This document shows positions 8,814 through 18,900 of a stretch of 64,000 nucleotides of DNA, piece by piece. How positions within the stretch are numbered: the stretch's first letter is position 1; every line of letters begins with the position of its first letter. The notes beneath the pieces were generated by a model. It was not told the origin of the DNA. It did no database searches and was given only the letters and a program-made list of their open reading frames with translations. Location: positions 1 through 64,000 of the forward strand of contig NZ_MNPU01000007.1 of NCBI RefSeq assembly GCF_001983165.1, written 5' to 3'. Source of the stretch: Pseudomonas gessardii. Its GTDB lineage: Bacteria; Pseudomonadota; Gammaproteobacteria; Pseudomonadales; Pseudomonadaceae. The translations under genes were made by a program, and so were the position numbers.

Positions 8814-9524
8814 TCAACGCGGCCCTTTGTCGTTATCCTGTTCAAGGCTGTTGAGGTAATGAGTGATCACTTCCATCCCTCGCATGAGGTGATTGCGCAG
8901 TGTCAGCACACTCTCCTCGACCTTTTTCTGTGCGACCAGGTTCAGCAGTTCGCGATGGTCTTCCTGGGAGGTTTCGCCCAGCCCCATGGCCTCAAGGTTG
9001 AAACGCAGGAACCGTTCTTCCTCGTTCAGCCCGTGCTCCACCAGGTTCAGCAGCCGCTGGTTGGGTGCCTTGCCATACAGCGCCATATGGAACAGGCGGT
9101 TGAGCCGGCCGATTTCGGTGTAGTCGATTTCGCGCTCCAGGGTGTCGATCAAGGCGCCCGCCTGCTCGATATCGCTCGGGCCCAGCAACGGGATCGATAA
9201 GCGCAGCGCCTCCGACTCCAGGAGAATACGCAGGGCGTAGGTCTCTGCCGAGTTATCTTCAATCAGCGGGGCAACCACGGCGCCTTTATGGGTGACAACA
9301 TGCAGCAGCGACTGCGCCTCCAGTTGGCGCAGGGCTTCGCGCACCGGCATCCGGCTGACGCCAAACAGGCTGGCCAGCTCTTGCTGGCGCATGGCGGTAC
9401 CGCACGGTAGGCGGCCATCCAGTATGGCGTTGCGCAATGTTTCTTCAATAACGGAGCGAGCGAGGTGAGCGGGAATGGGCCCACTGATCTTGATGCTGCT
9501 CAAAGGGTTCGGCTTGTGCGTCAC
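8814..9524 (-). CDS. GntR-family transcriptional regulator with FCD ligand domain
   Basis: A 236-residue regulator. The N-terminal winged helix is at about residues 15-80 (ETLRNAILDG, RQQELASLFGVSRMPVREAL). It is followed by an all-helical FCD effector-binding domain with candidate metal/ligand residues in FHMAL and EDHRELL. Start GTG 9524 is preferred: GGAGG lies upstream and it gives a normal FCD-family length, whereas the longest open frame (to 9635) would run through the operator-like palindrome. It is divergent from lapG and lies upstream of the mgo operon on the same strand; which of these it controls cannot be told from sequence. FCD regulators usually respond to small organic acids and repress their own promoter. 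Confidence 0.9.
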   Translation of the reverse strand: MTHKPNPLSSIKISGPIPAHLARSVIEETLRNAILDGRLPCGTAMRQQELASLFGVSRMPVREALRQLEAQSLLHVVTHKGAVVAPLIEDNSAETYALRILLESEALRLSIPLLGPSDIEQAGALIDTLEREIDYTEIGRLNRLFHMALYGKAPNQRLLNLVEHGLNEEERFLRFNLEAMGLGETSQEDHRELLNLVAQKKVEESVLTLRNHLMRGMEVITHYLNSLEQDNDKGPR

Positions 9525-9565
9525 GACTACGCTATCCTCCTTTCTTGTTGGAGTGGGTTTGGCTA

Positions 9566-9576
9566 ATTGGATCCAA
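9566..9576. promoter_or_regulatory. Candidate GntR/FCD operator palindrome
   Basis: ATTGGATCCAA contains the perfect 10-bp palindrome TTGGATCCAA and lies 42 bp upstream of the regulator's GTG start. It differs at one end base from the ATTGGATCCAAT operator that I recall for the FCD-family repressor VanR, so autoregulation is likely. Confidence 0.55.
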
Positions 9577-9709
9577 AGAACACTAGAGATTGCATGCAGG
9601 CTTGTCAAACAAGCAAGGTTTCCCTTTGTAAGCAACTCAACAGCGCGGTTTTTCTTCGCACATTATGGCTTGCTGGCGCCTTACAGGGCGCAATTGCTTT
9701 AGCTGAATG

Positions 9710-9741
9710 GGCACTGGGTGATTGCACTGTGCCATTGTTTT
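9710..9741 (+). terminator. Terminator-like hairpin in the lapG leader
   Basis: GGCAC pairs with GTGCC across a 14-base loop, followed by ATTG and six T. It lies about 60 bp before the lapG start with no gene ending on this strand, so it could be an attenuator or chance. The stem is short. Confidence 0.25.
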
Positions 9742-9800
9742 TTGCTGGCCGACCCTTCACCATCGCTTGATTCTCCGTCACTTTCCACGGACTGAAGCCA

Positions 9801-10493
9801 TTGGCGGTACGTTTTGCTCCCTCGCGGATCCTGTGCTGGCTGTTTTCAGCACTGCTGCTGGCTGGCTTACTGCCTGGCGGGCTGCATGCCGATTGGGATT
9901 TCTCCCAGATCAGCCGGCGCGCCACCACGCTCTATGGGCCGCTGGGCGCAGGCCAGCAGCGTATTGACGACTGGCAGCAACTGCTGGCGACGCAAAAGCA
10001 AGGCAGCGAGCTGGAGCAACTCAAGGTGGTCAACCTGTTCTTCAACAAGCGGGTGCGCTATGTCGAGGATATCGACTTGTGGAACCAGGTCGATTATTGG
10101 GAAACCCCCATCGAAGCCTTGTGGAAAGGCGCCGGGGATTGTGAAGACTACGCCATCGCCAAGTATTTCAGCCTGCGTCACCTGGGCGTCTCCAGCGACA
10201 AATTGCGCATTACCTACGTCAAGGCATTGCGGCAGAATCGTGCCCATATGGTCTTGACCTATTATTCGACGCCAGAGGCCATGCCGCTGGTACTCGACAG
10301 CCTGATCGATGAAATCCAGCCTGCCAGCCAACGGACCGACTTGCTGCCGGTCTATTCCTTCAACGCCGCAGGCTTGTACCTGCCCGGCGCCAAGGGCAAC
10401 AAAAAGGTGGGCGACACCAAGCGCCTGTCGCGCTGGCAGGATGTGTTGAAAAAAATGCGTGCGGAAGGCTTCCCTGCCGAGTCGGCCAACTAG
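9801..10493 (+). CDS. lapG: LapG periplasmic cysteine protease
   Basis: A 230-residue bacterial transglutaminase-like cysteine protease. The N-terminal signal segment is hydrophobic (about residues 10-28, ending LHA). The catalytic triad is visible as Cys114 in GDCEDYA, His149 in RAHMVL and Asp166; the 35- and 17-residue spacings match those I recall for characterised LapG homologues. LapG is a calcium-dependent periplasmic protease that cuts the LapA adhesin at a TAAG site, releasing it from the cell surface. The start is TTG 9801, since no ATG or GTG fits the signal peptide. It is followed 14 bp later by lapD, its regulator. The substrate gene lapA lies 2.5 kb downstream on the other strand. 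Confidence 0.93.
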   Translation: MAVRFAPSRILCWLFSALLLAGLLPGGLHADWDFSQISRRATTLYGPLGAGQQRIDDWQQLLATQKQGSELEQLKVVNLFFNKRVRYVEDIDLWNQVDYWETPIEALWKGAGDCEDYAIAKYFSLRHLGVSSDKLRITYVKALRQNRAHMVLTYYSTPEAMPLVLDSLIDEIQPASQRTDLLPVYSFNAAGLYLPGAKGNKKVGDTKRLSRWQDVLKKMRAEGFPAESAN

Positions 10494-10507
10494 GAGTAAC
10501 TGTTCAG

Positions 10508-12454
10508 ATGTCACTGTTCAAACAGCTGTTGATCGCTATCTGTCTGTTCCTGGTGGTCGCCTTCAGCGGCAGCTTCATGGTCAGCCTGGAAAGCTCGCGC
10601 GCCCAATACGTGAACCAACTGCGCTCCCATGCGCAGGACGCGGCGACCGCCCTGGCGCTGTCCCTGACACCCAATATCGACGACCCGGCGATGGTCGAGC
10701 TGCTGGTCAGCTCGATCTTCGACAGCGGTTACTACGCAAGCATCCGCGTGGTCGATGTGACCAATGACCAGGTCATCGTCGAGCGCAGCGGTATCCCCGA
10801 CCACAATGGCGTGCCCGACTGGTTCGTCAAGCTGATCGGCCTGGAGCCGGCCGGTGGCGATGCCCTGGTCAGCCGTGGCTGGGAACAGGCGGCGCGGGTC
10901 GAGGTGGTCAGCCATCCGATGTTCGCCCTGGCCAAGCTGTGGCAGAGCGCCCTGGGCAGCCTGGGCTGGCTGCTGTTGTGCGGCGCGGTGAGTGCGGTGC
11001 TGGGCGCGCTGTTGCTGCGCCGGCAACTCAAGCCTTTGGACTACATGGTCAAGCAGTCCCACGCCATTGCCCGCCGCGAGTTCCTGAGCCTGCCGGATCT
11101 GCCGCGCACCCCGGAACTGCGCCGCGTGGTGCAGGCGATGAACCAGATGGTGGAAAAGCTCAAGGCACTGTTCCAGGAACAGGCCGAGCGCAGCGAAAAG
11201 CTGCGGGTGGAGTCCTATCAGGACAACCTCACCGGCCTGGCCAACCGTCGTTACTTCGAGATGCAACTCAATGCGCGGGTCAGCAATCCCGAAGAGACCA
11301 GTTCAGGCTACTTGCTGGTGCTGCGGGTCAAGGACCTGGCGGGCCTCAACCAGCGCCTCGGCGGCCAGCGTACCGACCAGTTGCTACAGGCGGTTGGCGA
11401 GCAACTGCTGCGCCAGTGCGAGCCCTACCCGGAAACCCACAACCTGGTCACCCGTATCCGCGGTGGCGAGTTTGCCGTGCTGGCGCCGGGGCTGATGCGG
11501 GAAGAGGCGTTGCAGCTGGCACAGAATCTGGAAAGTACCCTGCAAAGCCTGCAAGCCACCGGCGCCAGTGACGTGTCGCCGGTCGCCTGTATCGGTCTGG
11601 CGCCGTTCAGCCACGGTGATTCGCCTCAAGCCCTGCTGACCCTGGCCGACCAGGCGTTGGCCCAGGCCGAAACCCTGGGCGATGTCAGCTGGGTCTGCCT
11701 GGATCACAGTGCCGCGGCCAGTGTCGGCGACGATCACCACGCCTGGCACTCCCTGTTGGACCAGGCACTGACCCAACAGCGTTTCGAGCTGTACTTCCAG
11801 CCGGTGGTGGCCAGCCAGGATCCGCAACGGATCCTGCATTACAAAGTGCTCTCGCGCTTGGTTGACGACCAGGGCCATACGATCCCGGCCGGACGTTTCC
11901 TGCCCTGGCTTGAGCGGTTCGGCTGGACGGCACGCCTGGACCGGTTGATGCTGGAGCTGGTGCTGCAACAGATGGCCAGCCACAAGCATTCGCTGGCCCT
12001 GAACCTGTCTGCGGCCACGCTGGCCGACCCGCAAGCCCTGAATCGCGTGTTCGAGCTGCTACGCCAACATGCCAACCTGGGCCCGCGCCTAACCCTGGAA
12101 ATCGGTGAAGAGCAATTGCCCGAGCAGGCCATGTTGGAGCAGTTGACCCGGCGCCTGCGGGAGCTGCACTTCTCCCTCAGCCTGCAACGCTTTGGCGGGC
12201 GCTTCAGCATGATCGGCAACCTGGCGCGCCTGGGCCTGGCCTACCTGAAGATCGATGGCAGCTATATCCGCGATATCGACCAGGAAAGCGACAAGCGCCT
12301 GTTTATCGAAGCCATCCAGCGCGCAGCCCACAGCATCGACTTGCCGCTGATTGCCGAGCGGGTCGAAACCGAGGGTGAGTTGCAGGTGATTCGCGAGATG
12401 GGGATCTTCGGTGTGCAGGGCCAGCTGTTTGGCGAACCGGCACCCTGGCGTTGA
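10508..12454 (+). CDS. lapD: LapD, inner-membrane c-di-GMP receptor
   Basis: A 648-residue protein with TM1 at about 6-24, a periplasmic output domain to about 150, TM2 at about 152-172, HAMP at 173-230, a degenerate GGDEF domain (RGGEF at 318-322) and a degenerate EAL domain (KVL at 446-448 in place of EAL). These changes are hallmarks of LapD, which binds but neither makes nor breaks c-di-GMP. When bound, its periplasmic domain sequesters LapG and keeps LapA on the surface. ATG 10508 has AGGAG upstream. It probably forms an operon with lapG. No gene directly follows on this strand. Confidence 0.95.
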   Translation: MSLFKQLLIAICLFLVVAFSGSFMVSLESSRAQYVNQLRSHAQDAATALALSLTPNIDDPAMVELLVSSIFDSGYYASIRVVDVTNDQVIVERSGIPDHNGVPDWFVKLIGLEPAGGDALVSRGWEQAARVEVVSHPMFALAKLWQSALGSLGWLLLCGAVSAVLGALLLRRQLKPLDYMVKQSHAIARREFLSLPDLPRTPELRRVVQAMNQMVEKLKALFQEQAERSEKLRVESYQDNLTGLANRRYFEMQLNARVSNPEETSSGYLLVLRVKDLAGLNQRLGGQRTDQLLQAVGEQLLRQCEPYPETHNLVTRIRGGEFAVLAPGLMREEALQLAQNLESTLQSLQATGASDVSPVACIGLAPFSHGDSPQALLTLADQALAQAETLGDVSWVCLDHSAAASVGDDHHAWHSLLDQALTQQRFELYFQPVVASQDPQRILHYKVLSRLVDDQGHTIPAGRFLPWLERFGWTARLDRLMLELVLQQMASHKHSLALNLSAATLADPQALNRVFELLRQHANLGPRLTLEIGEEQLPEQAMLEQLTRRLRELHFSLSLQRFGGRFSMIGNLARLGLAYLKIDGSYIRDIDQESDKRLFIEAIQRAAHSIDLPLIAERVETEGELQVIREMGIFGVQGQLFGEPAPWR

Positions 12455-12469
12455 GGCCGCAGGCCGGCC

Positions 12470-12808
12470 TCAGATCAGGCCGGTCTCATCATCATTGATC
12501 AGGTGGCTCAGGCCACCCAGTGATTCCCGGGCGTTGCTACGGTCCTTGAGCTTGGCTTGCGCGGCGACCGGCAAGTCCGTCAGGTTGATCACGCCTTTCT
12601 GGATCAGCACCTGAATCAAGTCTTCCAGCACCCGGATCATCTCCGCGTCACTGTGCTTGAGCTGCTTGAGGCTCAGCTCGGCTTCTTCATTGGCGAACCA
12701 GGCCTGGATCTCATGGTGATCCGCTGGCAGGGTGCCCGTCGATTCGGCGAAGGCGACCGCTTCGGCGCGAATCAGCTCACCCTGTGCATCACGTTGCACG
12801 TAGAACAT
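12470..12808 (-). CDS. Conserved small protein between lapD and lapA
   Basis: A 112-residue, acidic, probably cytosolic protein. It begins MFYVQRDAQGEL and has two helical halves (EIQAWFANEEAEL and MIRVLEDLIQVLIQKGVINLTDLP), then a charged tail. There is no signal peptide or membrane segment. A clear GAGGGA lies upstream of ATG 12808. I recognise it as a small conserved protein that pseudomonad annotations sometimes call tryptophan-synthase-beta-like, but nothing in it resembles that enzyme. Its 3' end meets lapD convergently 15 bp away. It lies downstream of lapA on the same strand, but a terminator separates them, so it probably has its own promoter. Confidence 0.75.
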   Translation of the reverse strand: MFYVQRDAQGELIRAEAVAFAESTGTLPADHHEIQAWFANEEAELSLKQLKHSDAEMIRVLEDLIQVLIQKGVINLTDLPVAAQAKLKDRSNARESLGGLSHLINDDETGLI

Positions 12809-12933
12809 TGAACATCCCTCATGAGCAGAACTGACGACAGCCTGTCAGCAGCATAGGCCAACGGCGCGCGATTGGGCATGAGTATGCCGTGCAATCGTTG
12901 CCCCATGCCAGTGAACGGTGGCCGCAAATGAAT

Positions 12934-12955
12934 CGGCCGCCTCAAGAGGCGGCCG
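12934..12955 (-). terminator. Terminator hairpin after lapA
   Basis: CGGCCGCCTC and GAGGCGGCCG form a perfect 10-bp stem with an AA centre, 14 bp beyond the lapA stop on the minus strand. Only a weak T tract (ATTCATTT) follows, so efficiency is uncertain. Confidence 0.65.
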
Positions 12956-12968
12956 GGTCATGGGTGCA

Positions 12969-15900
12969 TTAGGTGTGATCGACCTTGATGGTCGGGTCAG
13001 CACCACTGATCAACGAATTGATCGTCTGGCCGGACCAGTTGTTGCCTTCGAGCTTGATCGTCACATCTGCGTTGGCCAGGCCGCCGGCAGCGTTGAGCTT
13101 GCCTTCGGAGCTGATCTGCAGCGTGGTCACGTTATCCACCGTGGTCAACTTCAGGAAGTTGTCGATGGTGCTGTCGGTTTCGCCCTTGAGCAGGTCGCGC
13201 AGGTCGATCCGGTCGCCTTCCGAGGCCTTGAAGTCCTTGATCACATCGTTGCCGACGTCACCGGATCTCCAGATGAAGGTATCGGCACCGGTGCCGCCGA
13301 TCAGGATGTCATTGCCCTGGCCGCCGATCAGCGTGTCGTTGCCGGTCCCGCCCAACAGGATGTCGTTGCCCTTGCCACCGTCCAGGTAGTCGTTGCCGCC
13401 CTGGCCGAACAGGATGTCATCACCCGAGCCACCCAGCAGGGTGTCATTACCGTCCTTGGCGCCCGAGGTGTTGAACTCGTTGTAATGCTCGGTGATGTAC
13501 TTGTGCACATCCTGGCCGGTGACTGCCGACACGGCCACGCCGTTTTTCCCGGCCACGTAGGACTGGATAGCGTTGTAGCCCTCGCCGGTAACGCCTGGGA
13601 AGCTCACCAGGTCGCCGAACAGGATGTCGTTGCCGTCACCCCCGTCGACACGGTCGGCACCCGGTAGGGTGGCCTCGCTGCTCCCGAGGATGGCGTTGGC
13701 CAGGTCCTTGGGATCGATGTTGGCTTGTGGCTTGTTGTCGCTGTCGTACGGTGCCAACTGCTCCAGGCCGACCCCGCTTTTAAGGCCGATGGCTTCTACG
13801 CCACCTGTGGACAGGCCTTTGAGCAGCGCGAACGCGTTCTGGGAGTTGGTAGCGGTGGCTGTATCGGTGTAGTTGCCATAACCGTCACGAACGGATGTCT
13901 CATAGGTGCCATCCCCTTGTGCGTGGATGGTCCCCCGGTCGTACGCTGTGCCGTAGTACCAGAGGGTCACCTTACCGACAGAGTTGATCTCAAGGGAGAT
14001 ATTCGACTCGATATTGATCCGGGTGGCGGTACCTAAGGTGTAGTTGTTCATGTTAACGACGTCATCAAGCTTGACGTTGCCGTACAAGGTCGGGTTGGTC
14101 TGCTCAGCACGCTGATAGAACGTCGGTTCACCATCAGTGATGAAGTATGTGGTGTTGATTGCGCCAGTGTTGCCAGTCGCCAGGCCACTTTTGAAGAAGT
14201 TGGATGCCGCCTTGAACACGTCTTCGTAGTTGGTGCCGCCGGTCGACACCATCTTATCCAGGACTTTCTGCAGCGCATCCAGTGCACCCGGGTCTTTCAG
14301 GTTGACTGTAACCGTGCGATTGACCTGGTCACTGAAGTCCGCCAGGAAGATATTCACGGTGCCAGATGTGCTGGAGCCAATGCTGTCTTTCAGCGAGTTG
14401 AACACGGTAGTCAACGAGGCTTTCGCCGCCGCTACCGAGTCCGAACCCATACTGCCCGACGTATCGATCATGAACGCGATGTTGTAGTTCTTGCCCTGGA
14501 CTACGTTCAGGCCAGAAACGTCCGCCACGATGATATCGTTGCCACTGGTACCGGCAACATTGTCATCGCCAGAGGTCGCCGTGGTCCCGCTATACGTGGC
14601 CGGGTATACCTTGACCGGCAATTGGGCAACGGTTTGGGCCGAGCCGCCGAGGCTTTCGGTGGAGGTCGAGGTCACGGTCAGGTTGTACTGGCCGCTGGTG
14701 TAAGGCAGTGGCTTGAGGCTCAGGTTGTTGAGGTTCCAGCCGGTGACGTCCACTTCGGTCTGGCCCTGGGTCGCCGTGAAGGTATGCCCGGCACCGTCGC
14801 TGAGCACTGCGCCCACCGGGATGCTGCCGATCTTCACGCTCAGGGTTTCCGAACCGTCGGTATCGGTCAGGCCGGTGGTGACTTTGCTCAGCTTGACGGT
14901 GCCGTTTTCCAGCCCTTCATTGAGCTTGTACGCGTCGTAGTAGCCCTGGCCATTGGTGCCGTGCAGGTCAGACACCTGGGCCCCGGCGTTGATCAGGTCA
15001 TTGACCCCGGTGTAGATCGGGATATTGGTGTTGCTCAGGTTCGTGGTCGCACCACCGTTGACCGACAGGTTGACGTCATAGCTGCCGGCACCCGCCTGGT
15101 TGGCATGGTAGATATCAATGCTGTAGTAGCCATTGCTGGTCGGCGTGTAAGTGCCGCTGAACTGGCCGGAGTTCGAGCCCCAGGTGCCGCTGGCCACGTC
15201 TTTGCCACCGACGTTGATCAGGATGCTGTCATCGCCATAGCCGCTGAAGGTATAGGTCTTGCCGGCTTCCAGGTAGATCAGGCCGGAGGTCTTCGACCCC
15301 GCGCCGCCCGGTACGTCAGCAGTCGATGCAACGTCGGTGGCAATCGTCGTGCTGTTTGGCGTGCCCGCTTTGTCGATCGCATTTTTCAGCACGGTCGGCG
15401 AGGCGCCATTGCCGTTGGTACCCAGGTTGGCAATGCTGTTCCAGCTCTGCTTGGTCAGGCCGACCGAGGCGATGTTGTTGTCGGCAACGCTCAAGGTTGG
15501 CGCATCCGCAACCGGAGTGATATCGACTTTCACGGTAGTGCTGGTGCCCAGATCCTTGCCATCGGTGGGCTGGAACTTGAACTGTGCGTAGTCCGCCTGC
15601 TTGTTGCCCACGCCTGTGCCGCCGTAGCCGTCGGCCCCGGATTCGTTGGCATTTGGCGTGAAACGCAGTTGGCCGCCGTCGATCTGCGCCTTGGTGAAGG
15701 TCTGGCCGGCGGTCACGTTGGTCCAGGTGGTGCCGTCTGCTGCCAGGTACTGCAGCTTGCCGGCCACTGGCAGTTCGGTGATTTTCACCCCGAGGCTGGC
15801 CTGCGGAGAATCCACATCGCTGACCCCGAAATTGGCCCAGGTCAGCTTCAGCGACGTGTCTTCGGTGCCGGTGATGGCACTGCCAGTGGCAACCGGCGCG

Positions 15901-18900
15901 TCGTTGACTGCCACCACGTTGACCGTGGTGGTTGCCACGTTCGAGTAGTTACCGCCGTCGGTCACGGTCACGGTGATGGTCCGTGGCGTGGTGCTCGGGT
16001 CGTCGCTGCTGTTGTTGAACGTGATGTTCTTGATCTGCTGCATGTAGTCAGCCAGCGACGCCGCACCGGTGAGGGTCAGGGTGATCTTGCCGGTGGCAGG
16101 GTCCGTGGCCGAGGTCACGTTGATGCCGGGGACGTTGGTATAGCTCAGCGAGTCGTTCGGCTGAGTATTGGTCAGCACCACCGTGGCGCCAGTCAGTTGG
16201 GTGCTGTCCGGGTCGGTGATCTTGATGTCAGTGTCAGCAATCGACACGCCAGTGCCGCCTTCGGTGAACGTGGTCTTGAAGTCGTTCCCGGTGGCGCCGC
16301 TGGAGTTGTTGGCATCCAGGTCGATGGCCGGTGGTGCATCGTTATCGATAATCGACGTTTCGACTTTACCGTTGGTAGGGCTGACCACCAGGTTCTCGAA
16401 GTTGCCGCCGGAAGTGCCCGAGATGCTGATCTCGAACTTCTCCGTAGGCTCGGTCAGCTTGTCGTCGAGAGTCTTGATATCGAACGTCGCGCTGCTTTGG
16501 CCGGCCGGAATCTTCACGGTGTACACACCGGTGAAGTCGGAACCGTCCTGGGCCACGCCTTTATACGAGAGGGTCACCGTGACTTCAGTGTCCGCCGGTT
16601 GGGTCAGGTTCAACGTGTAGTGAGCGGTCTGGCCTTCGGTCACCGAGGCATCGCCCGCGATACTGATCACGGTGTTGTTCGTCACGTCCGTCACCTTGGT
16701 GACCACTGGCGTGCCGACCACGATCAGGTTTTCATACTTGTCGCCACCGCTGACCACATTGGTGATCTTGGCGGAAATATCCTTGGCGCCCACATAGAAG
16801 TCATTCGGCGCGGTGAAGTTGGCAGTACTGCTGGTCTTGCCATTGCCGATGGTAATGCTCAAGCCGTTGTCCAGCTTGACCACCAGGTCGGAGCCGACGT
16901 TGGTCACGGCCGCTCCGTTCTTGTCCACCAGGCTGGCGGTGTAGACGATCTGGCCGCCTTCGGCGACGCTGGTGGTGGTGGCCGTCAGCACAACTTTCAC
17001 ATCGTCGATGGTGTCGTTGATGGTGGTGGTGGCGCCATTGCCAGCCACTACGAGTTTCTCGAAGCTGCCGCCGGCTGTGTCGGTGATCTTGACGGTCTGG
17101 GTGCTCTTGTCGATGAACACGTCATCGCCAGGGGCATCCACCGTCACCGTGCCAACAGTTTCGCCGGCCTTGATGGTGATGGTTTGTTTGTTGTCGAGGG
17201 TCAAGGTGACGTCGGTGTCAGCCTTGTTGCTCAAGGTGGCGGTGTAGGTGATCTTGCCGCCTTCGTTGACGGCGCTTGGCGCGGTCAGGGTGACGGTGGT
17301 GGTGTTATCGGTGCTCGGGGTATCCGTCACGACGGTGGTGACTTTATCGGTACCTGGAACCAGGTTTTCAAAGTGCTCGCCGCCAGTTACTTCCTTGATG
17401 CCGGTAGTAACAGTCTGGTCGCCTTTGTACACGTCATCCGGTGCTACAACCGAAACAGTACCGCTCGATTGGTCCACACCGATGGTGATGACTTGTTTGT
17501 TATCCAGGGTGATCGTCAACGGACCAGTGGTGTTCAGCACCGGTGTGCCGTTCTTATCCACCAGGGTCGCGGTGTAGACGATCTGGCCGCCTTCGCCCAC
17601 GGTTTTAGTGGCCGTCAGGACCACATCAACCTTGTCGATGGTGTCGTTGATGGTGGTAGTGGCGCCATTGCCTGCTACCACGAGCTTCTCGAAGTTACCG
17701 CCAGCGGTGTCGGTGATCTGGACGGTTTGCGAAGACTTGTCGATGAAGACGTCATCGCCAGGGGCATCCACCGTCACGGTACCGACGGTTTCACCGGCCT
17801 TAATGGTGATGGTTTGTTTGTTGTCGAGTGTCAGGGTGACGTCAGTGTCAGCCTTGTTGCTCAAGGTGGCGGTGTAAGTGATCTTGCCGCCTTCGTTGAC
17901 GGCGCTTGGCGCGGTCAGGGTGACGGTGGTGGTGTTATCGGTGCCCGGTGTATCCGTCACCACGGTAGTGACTTTATCGGTACCCGGAACCAGGTTTTCA
18001 AAGTGCTCGCCGCCGGTGACTTCTTTAATGCCGGTAGTAACGGTTTGATCGCCTTTGTACACATCATCCGGGGCCACAACCGAAACAGTACCGCTCGATT
18101 GGTCCACACCGATGGTGATGACTTGTTTGTTATCCAGGGTGATAGTCAGCGGGCCGGTGGTGTTCAGCACCGGTGTGCCGTTTTTATCCACAAGCGTGGC
18201 GGTGTAGACGATCTGGCCGCCTTCGCCCACGGTTTTAGTGGCCGTCAGCACCACATCGACTTTGTCGATGGTGTCGTTGATGGTGGTAGTGGCGCCATTG
18301 CCAGCCACCACGAGCTTCTCGAAGTTACCGCCGGCGGTGTCGGTGATCTGGACAGTCTGGGTGCTCTTGTCGATGAATACGTCATCGCCAGGGGCATCCA
18401 CCGTCACGGTACCGACAGTTTCGCCAGCTTTGATGGTGATGGTTTGCTTGTTATCGAGTGTCAGGGTGACGTCGGTATCCGCTTTATTAGAAAGCGTAGC
18501 GGTGTAGGTGATCTTGCCGCCTTCACTCACTTCCGACGGAGCCGTCAAAGTCACGGTCGTGGTGTTATCGGTACCTGGGGTATCAGTAACAGTCGTGGTG
18601 ACCTTGTCAGTACCCGGAACCAGATTTTCAAAGTGTTCGCCACCGGTAACTTCTTTAATACCGGTAGTAACGGTTTGCTCGCCTTTGTACACATCATCCG
18701 GTGCCACAACCGAAACAGTGCCGCTCGATTGGTCCACACCGATGGTGATGACTTGTTTGTTATCCAGAGTGATAGTCAACGGGCCGGTGGTGTTCAGCAC
18801 CGGTGTGCCGTTTTTATCCACAAGCGTGGCGGTGTAGACGATCTGGCCGCCTTCGCCCACGGTTTTGGTTGCGGTCAGCACCACATCGACTTTGTCGATG

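Noticed and set aside
8628..9200. A 190-codon plus-strand frame between mgoB and the GntR gene
   Set aside because: It mostly lies opposite the GntR gene, whose helix-turn-helix and FCD domain are clear. The part over the spacer has no recognisable product.
9709..9726. A possible sigma-54 promoter (GG...GC) upstream of lapG
   Set aside because: The distance between the GG and GC elements is 12 rather than 10 bases, and the rest of the consensus does not match.
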